The notes: generated by a model not told the origin, from the letters alone. A stretch of 64,000 nucleotides of DNA from Irpex lacteus (GCA_001986395.2 MQVO02000009.1:124001-188000); one strand, 5' to 3'; positions 24,720 through 36,574 are shown, counted from the first letter of the stretch. A program made the numbers and translations.

Positions 24720-25570
24720 TCAAACAAGACCGTGGAATGCCGCGAACTCATCCTCATCTTGTTCATGAATACTGATCTCCACAGTGCCTCTGACAATCTC
24801 AGCGATTTCGAATCCAACGAGCTCCTTGACGAATGCATATGCCAAGTCGCCGCCTGTATCACAACGCATAAGAGAAAGGCCGCGATTATATGGTGGGATT
24901 AACTCACCAGCAGACATGCCCGAGGAGGTCCAGATTTTCCCGTCAACGACCCACCGAGCCTTGCGAACCCACTCGATGTTCTTGTCCTTGAAGTCCTCCT
25001 AAAAGGATTATGAATACCTAGACCATCATCTTCATCGGATAGCAAAATACGTACAACAGTGCGCAGGAAGCCGGACTTCAGCGTGGTCGCCCGCTTCCCA
25101 TTGAGCAGATCCGCAGCGGCCAGAATCTCAGCACCGGTGCAGATGGAGAGAATGTACTTAGCACCGGCTGCCTGCTTCTTCAAGAACTCGATCGCCTCTT
25201 GCGGGGCGTACTTGCGGCTGGACCCATATCCTATTTCACAAAACAATCGGATGAGTACAACCTTCTCGTGGAGTACGCCCAAAGTTCCCGACTTACCTCC
25301 AGGAACGAGGAGAATGTCAAACTGCTCTTCCTCCTTGAGGCTGCCGTAAGTACGGTCAACGAAGAGCTTGGGACCGGACATCGGCTCAATGGGGTCAAGG
25401 GTGACTCCAAAGAAGGTAGGCTTGAAGGTGTGGGAGACAGTGGCGGGAATAACGCCGCGATCGACCCATTGCTTGGTGATGAAGCCAAAGATCTCGAGAG
25501 GGCTTTGGAAATCCGTAGGGCCAACCTGTTGGAACAGGCAGACTGCAACTGAAAGCTCTGTGGGTGCCAT
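24720..25570 (-). CDS. DJ-1/PfpI (ThiJ) family protein
   Basis: Read leftward from MAPTELSVAVCLFQQVG (ATG at 25570). Blocks in order: TDFQSPLEIFGFI (with the conserved Glu of the DJ-1 active site), EQFDILLVPGG, an exon with EAIEFLKKQAAGAKYILS, the nucleophile elbow SICTGAEILAAADLL (Cys), KRATTLKSGF, then KDKNIEWVRKARWVVDGKIW, TSSGMSAG and DLAYAFVKELVGFEIAEIV, ending at 24720. Class I glutamine-amidotransferase-like fold of about 240 residues. Members act as deglycases/glyoxalases, isocyanide hydratases or stress proteins; the residues seen do not fix which. Three short introns (about 25296-25230, 25054-25000 and 24905-24853) are needed to keep the frame. Confidence 0.88.
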
Positions 25571-25764
25571 GTTTGCTGAGAGTGGAGGTTTGGATGAAAT
25601 GTTGGATGAAGTGTTGGATGCTGGTTATGACTTCCAACTGGTCACCTTCTTATACGTTTGCGACTTCCACCCATAGCGCACGATACACCTGCGTCGACCA
25701 CACCTGTTACCACCATACTCGGTACGTTTCCTCTGCGCTTGGTTTGTAAGAATCAGTCGCATCA

Positions 25765-25938
25765 ATGGCCTCGAATACTGTGTATGCTCCCACCTACAAT
25801 ATTATTCAGCATCAAGCAGCCGACCAGGACCAACTAGCAGCGTACCAATACGCGCCAGATGGTCAGACTCGCGGGGTCTTCACGCCTGCCGCTAAGGCTG
25901 CCACGAGCAACGTAGACAGCGGCAGCCTGTCCCAGTAG
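25765..25938 (+). CDS. Possible small protein (57 aa)
   Basis: An uninterrupted ATG..TAG frame of 57 codons begins MASNTVYAPTYNIIQH and ends SNVDSGSLSQ. The composition is soluble, polar and free of low-complexity bias, and it sits 195 bp from the divergent DJ-1-like gene, where a promoter should lie. No domain is recognised. It could be a real microprotein or a chance ORF; only conservation in relatives would decide. Confidence 0.35.
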   Translation: MASNTVYAPTYNIIQHQAADQDQLAAYQYAPDGQTRGVFTPAAKAATSNVDSGSLSQ

Positions 25939-27218
25939 ACGAGCGAGGCCATGATTGATAATCCTGTGATCCGCCAGTCAATCTCGTCGTGGGATATCGA
26001 CGCACCGAAGACTTCCATGGATTCACACATACGCCTGTGGCCGGTCACTGTCCCGTTTCTTAATCGCAAATCTTGCCAAAACGGTCATCTTGGTGCCGGC
26101 TGAGATCAACGACCGACGATGGCACCATTTAAAGAATTTAGTGAATTGATTCGTAATCGTTGTACTTACTAAAGCAGATATAGCCGCCTGGAGTTTTGGG
26201 CGTCGCTCCGTTTTGCATCGGCAACATAACGACAACATAGGTTCGTATGAGTCTTGTTTATACTTACCACTGCTTTCGACAGCTGATGTTTGCTGCCCAC
26301 TCCCCTAACAGTCTCTCTGTTCACTTGCTGTAGACCTAGAGGCCATGAACCGCTCGACTTCAGACCACTGGCTTTGAACTTCTTCGCTATCGAAAGAAAT
26401 GATCACTACGCTCACGCCATTGCTATAGAGAACATACGAAAAACTCACATCACTGCTATGTGCACGTCAAAAAACGGTACGCGGCACCAAGTAAAGCGGG
26501 TACTCTGTAGACTTCTTCAATTTTGGATTGACACCCCATCCTCACACTATGGGTCCGTTTATTTACTGCATGTGGGTCCCGGTCGACTGCGTATTCACGC
26601 ATGCACTAGTGCTCGATACTCTGCTTCATTCTCGTTCTGTCATAAAGGGCTGCAAGGAGATTCTGCGAACTGTTCGTTTCTGAGGTGGTGGAAGTAGTGA
26701 ATCAACAAATGCATGCAGTGACGTAACTGCAGACGCCGGCCATGTCGGTATTGAGCGCATCAATTGATGGTAAATGCATCGCTCGTCCTGGCAGATCTAA
26801 TCATCATCCCACTGCTACATCGCGCTTCAACAGTCCTCGTTAATCCGCTAATCTTCGTTGCTAGGCTTTCTTACACCCCGAACTTGAGACAGCAAGAAAA
26901 TGACACACATCAAGCTCAACAGAAGCCCGACTCCTCCAATATTGATCCACGTTGTGTCTTTTCGCGCTTCATCCGCCCGATCTTTCGCAGCCAAGGCAAT
27001 GTTTTTGTTGACGCCTTCGACATACGGTCACTAAACACAGCCAACAATGAAGTTAGGAGGTATCGATCACTGATGTGCTCCACACAGCGCGCAACACTGC
27101 CTTAACATAAGAGATGGCGTCTTCGGCCTTGTCTATACTATAAAGCCTGGCATTTGTTCCTCTGTTCATCATCCAACGTCCAACTTACTTACCACCACCA
27201 CACAACCCAGTGAACGAC
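25939..27218. other. Gene-poor region upstream of Aim24
   Basis: About 1.3 kb. Plus-strand ORFs at 26290-26697 and 26764-27105 have no recognisable domain, odd composition and no splice partners. The last 60 bp are ACC-rich and include the Aim24 leader. No repeat or RNA gene seen. Confidence 0.45.
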
Positions 27219-28472
27219 ATGTCCGGGTACCAAGGCTACCAACCTCCCTCAGGCTACGGTGGCCCTCCTCCTCCTCACGGCGGTGGAGGATACCCTGGTG
27301 CCGCTGCACACCAACAACATCACTCACCTGCACCCCAGGGCTTCCCTCAAGCAAGCTATGGCGGCGGTCACGAACAATACGGCGCACCCGCAGGCCCACC
27401 TCCCGGGCAAGGCCCTCCTGGAGGACAAGCCCCAGGAGTAGCAGGCGCATCGAATATCGAAACCACTGGCTCCGCGGAGGGTACACAATACCGCATCGCA
27501 TACCGCGACAGCAACAGCTTGCTATCTTTGCGATTGCAGCCTGGCGTAGAGATCAAGGCCAAGCCTGGATCGATGGTGGCGATGGACGCCTCAGTTCAGA
27601 TTAAGGGAAAGGTAAACCCGGATCCTATGCATCTGATTAAAAAGGCTGTGTTTGCTAACGGGAAACTTTCTCAATCGTCCAGGTCAAATTCAGCTTCAAG
27701 AAGTTGATCAAGGGCGGTGAAGTGAGTGATTGAACTGTGTACCCGTATACTTACGAATGATCATAGTCTGACACGACTCTCACGTAGCTCTCTGAGTCAA
27801 TCTTCACTGGTCCTGGAGAGGTTCTTCTTGCTCCCGAGACGTGGGGAGATATCGTACCCATTGTGCTTGATGGACATACCGTTTGGCGAACTGGAAAGCA
27901 TGCGTTCCTTGCTGCCACCGGTGGTATTGTTCGCGAATACAAGAGCCAGGGTGTCGGAAAGGGCTTATGTACGTCTTTTTGTTTAAATCAAGAAATAGCT
28001 TCGGTGTATTGATTTATCGCTCTCACGCTCTCTAGTCTCCGGCGAAGGTTTGTTTGTAGCAGAAGCGACTGGACGTGGCGTTCTGTTCGTGCAGGCTATC
28101 GGTGCAATCTTCCAGCGACAGCTCCGTGCAGGCGAAGAATGGATCGGTACGCCTCTAATGATTCCTATTACAATCAAAAACGTCTAACTGAAACGCTTGT
28201 ATTGATAGTTGACAACGGTCATCTTGTGGCTTGGACATGCAAGTACAAGGTTGAACGGATCCAAGCTGGTGGCGTCCTATCTGCATCACACACAGATGAA
28301 GGGTTGGTCTGCAGGTGAGTGTCCCCAACCCTCAAAACTCGTCTAGTAGAAGATACTTATTGCCATCTATCATCCGTACAGATTCACTGGTCCTGGTGTC
28401 ATCTACATCCAGACGCGTAACCCTGAGACCTTGATTGGCTGGATAGATGAGGAGCTGCCGAGCCGTGGATAA
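27219..28472 (+). CDS. aim24: Aim24-family protein
   Basis: The ATG at 27219 starts MSGYQGYQPPSGYGGPPPP, a glycine/proline/tyrosine-rich low-complexity leader of about 80 residues. The conserved domain follows: GTQYRIAYRDSNSLLSLRL, VEIKAKPGSMVAMDASVQIK, VKFSFKKLIKGGE, LSESIFTGPGEVLLAPETWG, HAFLAATGGIVREYKSQG, FSGEGLFVAEATGRGVLFVQ, VDNGHLVAWTCKYKVERI and GLVCRFTGPGVIYIQTRNP, stop at 28472. This beta-sandwich family (TIGR00266/AIM24) includes yeast Aim24, an inner-membrane protein that supports MICOS integrity; other fungal members have this GYP-rich leader instead of a presequence and may be cytosolic. At least five introns. A GTG codon at 27210 is in frame but not needed as a start. Confidence 0.88.
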
Positions 28473-28576
28473 GTGTGAAGTAAAACAAGCATACCACCGT
28501 ATGAAGAATCGTGGGTTACGGGCCACATCATGGAATTTTATGTATTATTGCACTTTCAAAGACAAATAGTATGCTA

Positions 28577-29150
28577 CTATAACAAATTGATAGCCTCGGG
28601 CTTACGAAGGCATCTCTCGACGTTGCCAATTGTTACAGCGCACTCCGCAAGGATGACCGTTTGACCACGTTGTTCGTCGCCCAACACGGACTCTTGGTGC
28701 TTTATGACACACCGTATTCTATAATCACGTCGAACAAAGCTCCGGCCGTCACATACAATGCTCGTAAGTATTGACGTCGTTTACCTTGTTCCGCGATACA
28801 AAGAGTGTTATCTTGTCGATAAGCGATAGGCTTACAGTAGATTACCGTGAGCTTGAATCCCCGTTCACATTCGTGAACCGTCTGGAGCGGGACAATGCTT
28901 CGACGTCTCGAAGTTTCAGTCCCTTCACGCCGTCATCAGATGATTTCATCTCCGGAGTGGCGAACATGATACCAACGCACCTGTGGCATAAATTGGGTGA
29001 ACGTGATATCCACGGTTCGCAATTCCGTCCCGACGGTGATAGGAAGAATGTAGCAGCGGAAAAGACAGAGCTGATGACTTGCTGAATACATGTGCTGAGA
29101 AGAAAGTTCCTGCGAGTTCGTGTACCGTTCCACCAAGCTTCATGCTTCAG
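28577..29150 (+). pseudogene. Coding-like exons without a complete gene (possible decayed gene)
   Basis: Downstream of Aim24, an open frame without ATG (28585-28755) reads SLGLTKASLDVANCYSALR then FVAQHGLLVLYDTPYSIITS. It meets a good donor (GTAAGT, about 28756) and acceptor (TTACAG, about 28829) whose removal keeps frame into LDYRELESPFTFVNRLERD, SFSPFTPSSDDFISGVAN and HLWHKLGERDIHGSQF, stop at 29085. Just beyond, another frame reads VPASSCTVPPSFMLQGQIGV. No upstream exon with a start was found and no family is recognised. Either a 5'-truncated/frameshifted relic or a real gene with an unseen first exon. Confidence 0.3.
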
Positions 29151-30640
29151 GGACAAATTGGGGTATACCGAAGTGAGCCTAAGGTTCCCTGAAATGAATC
29201 CACGGAGAAGGGGCACGCCCGAATCTCGAGGATCGACAAACTACATGTGGCATCTATTCATGAGAAGTCCGTCAATCCTCCTCTGTGTCAACGTGAGGAA
29301 GATCGGATGGGCGAACCGGACGAAGTGGGTATTGTGACCACACAAAGCAATCGAATGGCTGATCGAGAGTGTGCGCGAAAGGCCTGAGAAGCCGAGAGCT
29401 TGCATGGAGAGATGCAAGTCCATGCTGCATCGATTAGGTCAGTTTAGCAGCCAATTGGAATTCGTATTTCTGGGCGATTCCAAGTACTAGTGGTGAGTAC
29501 TTCCGTACATTCCAGATACTTGGCGCTAAAGTGCCTAATAGCGACAGTTCTGGTGCAGTCTTCGTGCTTCAATGGTATACGAGTGGTGCCTTACCGCGAA
29601 AATTGTAGCTCACAGAGACCAGAATTCACAGAGAATTCAGGAGAATGCAGCCTGTATTTCTCATTGGCCTCCGACCAGGTTAACACACAGGAAAGGAGGC
29701 TCACAGCTTGAAGGGGTTGGAAAGCCAAGTGTTCTGATTGGACAGGCCTTGGGACAGATTGCATGCGGAACCTGGGTAAGTCAAGATTATCGCCCCAGCC
29801 ACCAAGAGATCAGTGTGCCAGAAAATACTTCACAGAATCACAGCTGCCACCGGCGAGCCCACGGGGGAACGGGAGCTGACATTTGCGCCGTGTTGGGTCG
29901 CACGACTGACATTTATCATAGCCTTTGCTGTACGGACTATTGACTCGTAATTTAGTATAGTCAGGAGAAATTGACTCGACGTACACTGTTGCGCAGCAGC
30001 ACCTTGACTAGGCAGCAGGTCAGCCAAGACGTCCATATTGATTTTTTGAGAGGACAAGAGTAAGGAACATGGCTGGAAGAGGCAACGCCGACGACCTGGG
30101 CGCTTGACTCGGCGCCGACAAGAACGCAGCGGTGAGGCGTGGGAAAGTTGGATAGATATATACCAAGCGGAAGTTTTCTGTGTTTTGTTAAAGGCTCGCC
30201 TTTCTTTCCCCCACTCGCCTGCCCCGCAGACGCAACGCTGACCCCAGCAACCTACCAAACATTTCTATGCTACAAGACTTGCTCATTAGGTGCGTCGTCA
30301 ATGCTATGATGAGCAGCGACGAGGTCAGGCAGTGTGCTGACCCGCCCCTCTGCAGGTCTCAGGTTAACAACATTCTCTTCGGACCACTTGCATTCCCCCT
30401 TCTCGACACGGACAGGCCTCCTTAGGGCCGCCTTGCACACAGCAGCCTCTCATACTCTCAACTAAACTAAACGCAACTCTTTCCATATGGGATAATTTCC
30501 CTCTGACTTTGTCGGATCCAGCTCGCCTGCTCCGTCACCTCTCCACATTCATAGAAAACACGTAGCTTCCCCCGCATAGACCCTTACAAACCCCCCGTTT
30601 ACATCACTCGAGAGCTTATATTAACACCACATCGGACGCG
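29151..30640. other. Gene-poor region
   Basis: About 1.5 kb with only short ORFs (for example 29572-29943 plus, 29830-30258 minus) of no recognisable content. The last 300 bp before 30641 are C/T-rich and look like the promoter/leader of the next gene. Confidence 0.4.
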
Positions 30641-32308
30641 ATGCATGCCCTCAAGACCCCTTCCTTCTTCAGGCCCATGAGCCGCCCCACTTCTCCCGCC
30701 CCTCCATCCCGCCCCGACTCTGTAGTCGCGAACGAACGTGTCCCTCGCCCCATGTCGAAGCTATCGTTCTCCAACTTCAAGCGGACTGCGTCCCCCATGG
30801 CACAGCCGACACCGGCCTTGGTTCACGACGGATCCTACATGGAGGTTCTCAGCCTCAAGCTCAGCGAGGCGATCTCCAAGGCACTTGCACAACCAATGGG
30901 CCCTGGGAATCCCGGAGAGATGTTAAATGGCCGACGGGCTATTCCAGCAGGGCGTGGTCGTGCGCTGGGCGATTTGATTGCAACGTACGTCCCTTCGTCG
31001 CATGTCTTTCATACCATTTAGTCTGACCATATCCATACATACAGGGAAATACGCTCGACTCGCGACAACCCCCACCTCTATCGTGCGGTGGTTCGCACCC
31101 TTCACCGGCCGCTCTCAGTACTCGTTACCAACTTGTCTACACAATTGATCCCGCTCATCGCCTCCCCGGCGTTCCTTTCACCCGCGGTCCCGACACCACA
31201 CTCACCGAACCCCAACCCGACTCAGGTACACGCCCTCGGGCTGGCTACCTTCGCCGGCGAACTCCTTGATATCTTTGATGAGCTGGGCTTGGGTCTCGAC
31301 AACGATATGCGCGGCGATGGGCTTAAAGCAGTCAGGGATAGCCTGCTGTCCACTGTCAAGCGGGTGGTAGAGCCCTTGGTCAACGCTATCAAGAACGACT
31401 TGTCACCGCACATTGAGGGCCTTGAGCAACCATCAAGTGTCGTTGCGAAGACTACGGGTGCGACCAAGGTTTCTGCGGCTCATCCTTCTGTTGTCTACTT
31501 GTCCTCCATCATGCCTATCTATGCAAAGGCGTTGGGACGCTATATTACCTGCGCCGCGGCTCAAAGCATCCTTGCCTCGCTTGTCATTTCGTTGCTCTGG
31601 CGCGGACTCGTCGCCCTCTCCAACCGCCCGCTGCCGCCTGCTTCGCTCACACCACCAGGCTCTCCGCCTATGGGAAGTAGGGCGCTGAAGGACATGAAAC
31701 GCCGCAGCTCGTCTGGCACCCCACCTACCACGCCGCCTGCCAGTCGCTTCACCCTGAAGCTTCCTCCATCACGGCCTCCCTCTCCTCCGACCGCTTCTGG
31801 TAGGTCCACTCTCGCGGGGGATGCAAAGGCGCTGTACGACCTGTTGGCTATGCTCCCCCGCCCCACTGACTCATTGGCACGTGAGGCGGTGGACGATGGC
31901 TATGACTCTCTCAGCGCTCTCGTTGCTCTGTTTGAGTTCATTCAAGCGGGCAGGGCTGGCACGTCAGCTGTCTTCGACCTCGCGACCGAGCTGCATGCGC
32001 TTACACACGACATCCCCGTGCTCATCGCTCTTCCGGTCATGCTCCGCGCGTTCGTCTTCCCGTCCATTTCTCAAGGACAGACCCAGGAACGCACCGTTGC
32101 TAGCATGCTGGGCATGACTGAGGTTGCGTACCGCAACGGCTGCCTTAGCGGCTTTGGGCGCGCGGAGGAGTGCGTGCCTGCTGTTGGTCAACGCATCGTT
32201 GACATGCTCGGCGCATGCGAAGGTAATGCACAAGGTAAAGAGGTTGTCATTCGTTGGTTGAAGGCAGAGGTGGCCGAAGCCATTCTCGAGCAACAACAGC
32301 AGCATTGA
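30641..32308 (+). CDS. Conserved-looking basidiomycete protein of unknown function (about 535 aa)
   Basis: Two exons: the first from MHALKTPSFFRPMSRP to RALGDLIAT (donor near 30985), the second from EIRSTRDNPHLYRAVVRTL to the TGA at 32308. The N-terminus is Ser/Pro-rich. The body is helical (SYMEVLSLKLSEAISKALAQ; LGLATFAGELLDIFDELGL; RDSLLSTVKRVVEPLVNAI), includes a hydrophobic stretch (YITCAAAQSILASLVISLLW) that may be a membrane or core helix, a Pro/Ser-rich linker, then AKALYDLLAMLPRPTDS and a second helical region (DLATELHALTHDIPVLIALP). I do not recognise the family. The strong codon bias towards C/G third positions and the long uninterrupted exon support a real, expressed gene. Confidence 0.75.
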
Positions 32309-32759
32309 CTCCCTCGCGCCGCTGCCTTCACCGCAGTGGCACCCTTGCATAATAAATCTCAGTCTTCCTCTTTCCTCGTCTTTTCATCTCTCTCAAGTCT
32401 CGCTCGGGTAACGTCACCAGTGCAGGTTCCCTCTCTTTCTTTATTCCATGACTTTCCTTTTTCCATCGGGACTCCGTTGAGGTCCTCTGTGTTCGTTCGG
32501 CTATTATGGGCTTCGATCAGTATTTTATTCTTATATCTCGACTATTCTGTAACGACGCATGTTACGAACAGTTTAGACTGGGTGTTATCCTCGTACGCTT
32601 CTCATTGCAATACATTGTTATTGTGTACTTTACAAACGTGCAATACATTAACACCTTTATTGGTAGCGAATAAGTGTTCGATGGAGCAGTAATAAAGTAC
32701 GATAAAGTACGTCCACATAATTCAAAGAGCTGAGAGAAACATACGTATAATTATAACGG
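32309..32759. other. Convergent 3' region
   Basis: A T-rich tract (32360-32560) follows the stop at 32308, consistent with 3' UTR. No gene seen. Confidence 0.45.
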
Positions 32760-34365
32760 CTAGAAACGCTTGAAGTGCATAAAATGATCGTCGTCTTCCT
32801 TGACCAGCTTCTCAAGTGCGGATTCGAGATCCTGGAATTGGGCGGGGATGTATAGGGTGGTATAGCTGGGGGGCCGGCTGAGTGTTGGCCTACGATCGTC
32901 TTTGACGAGGCTGTCGGCGAAGGAAATGACACTCTCCGACTTGACAAGGGGAGGAGGAGGATCCGAAGACATGATAGGCACGTCCATAACCTTAGGAGGC
33001 GGCGGCGGCGGTTGCGCATTAGTGTCACTGCCATTGCTGGCACTGGTCGAAGGTTTGAACATCGAGCCGTCGATGATAGCAGGTATACTGCGCCCGCTTA
33101 TACCGGCCCACAGCGCAAACACGATGCACGCCCAGACCGTCCCAAACACACGGAAGAACTGACTGTCCAATACGACTGCCAATTGGAGAGACAGCAGTGC
33201 GTAACTGGCGTTTGGTACGATGACACACCAGGAGGAGATGCTGAACGTCGGCAAGTTAGAGATACGTTGGCGAATGGAGAAGCAGGCGACGGCGATCCAC
33301 GCGAGACCCATGCTCCAGAGGGCGTATGCACAGCAGATGCAGGTGGAGAACATGAGTTGCCCGATGAGGTAACTGTCTGGATTCGACGTGGCAGGGAAGA
33401 GGCTTGAGAGGTTTTGGCCGTTAATAAGCATGGAGAAGCCGCCTTGAGCGAGAGGCGTGAGCGTGGTGAAGGTTGTTAACACGACGTTGGCCTCGAGAGG
33501 GCCGTACAAGTAGAGTCGGAGCAGAAACGCGGTGGTAAGCATCATGGTGAGCGAGAGCCCAATGGAGAGCATGGTCAGCGAGACTCCGGCGGAGATGATC
33601 GCGCATTTGCGAGAGATGGGGAGAATGGCGCGAGCGAACAATCCGCCAGAGGTCGACGCGACTATGAGTGTAATAATCGGAACCATCCAGACGGGTCCAA
33701 TCTTCGACAAATCTCGGGAGTTTTGCCCCATCATCACGTATACGAGCCCAAACGCGATGATGCAGGACAGGAGACAGTCAAGCCACCATAGTCCCCATAA
33801 CGTAAAGAGAAGGTAGTTGCTGCCAGTTCCCCAGTCTCGGTTTACAGTCTGCTCGAAATTTTATTCTAACGGACGTACTTGAGAGATGAAGGTGGGAACT
33901 TACCAGCGCAGCGTTGATGAGTGACGCAATGCCGTTAACGAAGAAGCCTATGAACAGACTCTTTGCAGGGTTGGTAAGAATCGAAGCGCGATCCTAGTAG
34001 AAAATTGGGTAGATCAGCCGGCGAAATTTCGAAAACCACGGACGGGGACTACATACCTCGGGGAACATGGTGCATCGTAGGATGGCCCACACGCATAGGA
34101 GCATAAACACTCCGAGGTCGAGGAGGAACATAACGAGAGTCATGACCTGCAAGACAAAGCTCCCAGTACCATACGGAAAACTGTGTAAGAGCGATGAGCA
34201 TGCTCCAGTGGCCATGACCACTGAATGCCATTGCCACGAGAACAGACTACGAGCATGTAAGCATTAGAAAGTCGGTGGTATGGTAAATAACAGTACGTAC
34301 TGTATTCTCTCCTTCCACTTTATTGTTGATACGGTAGTGGAGTCACCGGCCTGCGGGTTTGACAT
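32760..34365 (-). CDS. TDT/SLAC1-family anion transporter, copy 1
   Basis: Read leftward from MSNPQAGDSTTVSTIKWKER (ATG at 34365). Exons give FSWQWHSVVMATGACSSLLH, VMFLLDLGVFMLLCVWAIL, KSLFIGFFVNGIASLINAAL, LLFTLWGLWWLDCLLSCIIA, then a long exon starting MMGQNSRDLSKIGPVWM and ending HFMHFKRF at 32760. Ten hydrophobic helices are expected; visible family blocks are PIITLIVASTSGGLFARAIL, YGPLEANVVLTTFTTLTPLA and QGGFSMLINGQNLSSLF. The family includes Mae1 (dicarboxylate), Ssu1 (sulfite) and plant SLAC1 (anion channel). The sequence does not fix the substrate. The C-terminal cytoplasmic tail is Ser/Pro-rich. A paralogue lies at 37517-38976. Confidence 0.87.
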
Positions 34366-35184
34366 GATAACTGCCTGGATGCCAGTGGAGAGCTAAGTAG
34401 GGAGACAGGAGGAATGTGCGTATTGCTGTTACCGTCGCGTTGCCCAAGCTTTTAAGTCAGCGTGTCAGATGTATCTGTGCGTCAGCGTCAGGCAGAACAA
34501 CTGCGTTGCTCTCAAGCATGCACGAGATGACCTGTCTCATACATAGATACCTTCTCAGTACAGAGCGGTCCGTAGCCACGTTTCTGCGAAGTTTATAATG
34601 AAATCATCCCTGAACACAGCTCACGCTGTTGAGCTGGAACACTGGTCGTGCTAGTCGATGCAGATCATCACGAGCAGGCCGTAATCCACTCAAATCCACT
34701 CATGCGAGCCTAGGGAGTGTCTGCAAGGGATACGGTCGGTGAGACATTATTGCCATTTGGGCTGACTACCTGAATCGGCTTACCTCATGTCGGCCCCGAC
34801 TTCATTTATGTCGACAGGGAGAAGAGAGTACATGCAGATTAATGCGTGGCGGAGGTTGCACTGTCGGGCATGTTGGTCGAATGGAGGTCATAGTAAAGTG
34901 CTAAAAGATCAGCTCGACACGGAAGGATTCGGACATTGAGGCAATTTTGCGCGGGATGGGTTAACGGCTAAGTGAAAGTGAATGCATCTGTGTGGTGAGA
35001 ATTAAGTTATGTACGGTGACGCCATGGTGCATGTTACTTACCGTCTTCAATTACCTAAGAAGAGGAGGTCGCTCAAGTTGAGGAGCTCGTTCAAGTATAG
35101 CATCACTCTTCAGCTGGCACACCGGTAGTAGAACATCACGGTGGTTAAGTAACTGCAATTGAGCGAAGTAGCAAACCGTCGCAG
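34366..35184. other. Intergenic region
   Basis: Upstream region of transporter copy 1. A short degenerate repeat around CTCAAG (35070-35095) is visible; no gene recognised. Confidence 0.45.
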
Positions 35185-35930
35185 TCATAAGTTAGGAGAA
35201 GAGTCTAAGAATAGACATGAGCCAATAAGAATGCATCGACCGGAGAACAGGTACTGACGAAGTGGAAGAGATCTGCAGCAATAGCTATAGGGCCAGACAG
35301 TCTGTCCCTTCGACACACGGACAGGAGGTGACGTCCTGAGCGAGTAAAGAGAGTGGCTATAAATAACAAGCGCGGCCGCGATCAACAAGATGTCCCATTG
35401 AGTCTGCGAGAGGGATACATACTTCTCAGATAGAAGACGGCTACGCATGACATGTCCACTGCTATCGTCGACATGCATGAGAGCAATTAGGCTTGTAGAA
35501 GAGGCAAATGGATCCGGGTCGAGGTCAAAGGCTGAAATTCGATTGTCGTCAAGCTGTGTGGCCTTGAGTGATATACCCGATTGGCTTGTCATCGAAGAGG
35601 ATGCGTCGGACAAGGAGGGTGAACGGGACGGAGGTGGATTTCGACAAGAACGCGGTGCAACATCATCTGATGCGACGATCAACTCACACCATCGCCAGAA
35701 AGCCTTCTTCGCCACTCACCTTTCTTGAGTTTTCTTACGTGGTTTCTACAGCGACGATACAGGAACGTATCGAGCAAGTTTCGGAGGGAATTATAAGCCG
35801 CGGACCGCTCGTGCTGTGAATGACTTCGGGAGTTCTTGCTGCGCAGATCTGAGGAACCGGCGGAACCGACGCAGTCCGCTTCTTCTTCGAGGAATTGGCG
35901 CATGGTGATCTGCTCTGAGAGGCCGGCCAT
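35185..35930 (-). CDS. Hypothetical protein, about 230 aa, one membrane helix
   Basis: Two exons (35930-35720 and 35666-35185) joined by a 53-nt GTGAGT..CAG intron that keeps frame. The protein starts MAGLSEQITMRQFLEEEADC, has a basic segment (LDTFLYRRCRNHVRKLKK), then a Ser/Pro/Asp-rich stretch (SRSPSLSDASSSMTSQSG) and a likely C-terminal membrane helix (WDILLIAAALVIYSHSLYSL) followed by a Cys-rich tail. No domain is recognised. The precise in-frame splicing supports a real gene; the C-terminal tail after the helix is less convincing and may conceal another intron. Confidence 0.45.
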
Positions 35931-36105
35931 AGTATGTGTGATTGTGAAGTAGTTGCACTACACATTCCACCCCTTTATATCGAGGTTGGCCAGGTCTGAT
36001 GCATGATGGCTGAGCGCCGAGCACTTAGTTCTTCGCTCATAGTCAACCGGATACAAGACTCACCGCCCACTATAGTTGACACAGTAGACACGGTACCTGG
36101 ACGAG

Positions 36106-36255
36106 GCACCGGAACGCTTCGAAGTCCGTAGAGCCATAGAAGTCTGGATACGAACTGATTCGTACGGCGCTGTCATTGACATACACTTGCCCCGAGTGGT
36201 GTTCCATTCCATGTTGTGTAGATGTCGAGCGCGGACTGTGTGAGCTATCTGAAGG
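36106..36255 (-). other. Isolated exon-like segment
   Basis: Between an AG acceptor (about 36256) and a GTACCG donor (about 36105), the minus strand reads HGMEHHSGQVYVNDSAV then RISSYPDFYGSTDFEAF. It looks protein-like (vaguely WW-domain-like) but I could not attach it convincingly to upstream or downstream exons. It may be a leftover of a gene split by the neighbouring MITE, or chance. Confidence 0.2.
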
Positions 36256-36301
36256 ACAACACAACGATCTGTCAAATACAACATTCATAGCATGATGCTT
36301 A

Positions 36302-36325
36302 GGCCCCGTTCGATGACACCGCTAT
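36302..36325 (+). repeat. Left terminal inverted repeat of the MITE
   Basis: 24 bp starting GGCCCCGTTCGATGACACC; matches the reverse complement of 36551-36574 except one base. Confidence 0.85.
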
Positions 36326-36550
36326 GGTCCCGTTACGCTACGTTATCGCACCTAATAAGGCTGAAAGTCAGTACCATTCTGTTATACTTTGTTACAGCAT
36401 GATTAGATTTATCCTCTAATTTATTCCGCGAGTCACGTCTCGTCACGTCTCCTTACACTTTATCCGCTTTCATTGGCTTCTTGTCGTGACATGGTGTGAC
36501 CTGTGCTCACCAATCATAACATAACGGAAGATAGCATAACGTAGCGAGAT

Positions 36551-36574
36551 ATAGCGGTGTCGTCGAACGGGGCC
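36551..36574 (-). repeat. Right terminal inverted repeat of the MITE
   Basis: 24 bp whose reverse complement starts GGCCCCGTTCGACGACACC, followed immediately by the TTA duplication at 36575-36577. Confidence 0.85.

Larger units (their letters stand above)
36302..36574. mobile_element. 273-bp MITE, PIF/Harbinger-like
   Basis: The ends are 24-bp terminal inverted repeats with one mismatch: left 36302-36325 begins GGCCCCGTTCG, and right 36551-36574 is its reverse complement. The element is flanked on both sides by TTA (36299-36301 and 36575-36577), a 3-bp target-site duplication of the TWA kind used by PIF/Harbinger transposons. It has no coding capacity. Subterminal CGTTA-rich motifs occur near both ends. 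A non-autonomous element moved by a transposase encoded elsewhere is the natural reading. Confidence 0.85.

Noticed and set aside
29572..29943. 123-codon plus-strand ORF
   Set aside because: No recognisable content, no splice partners, no homologous block elsewhere in the window.
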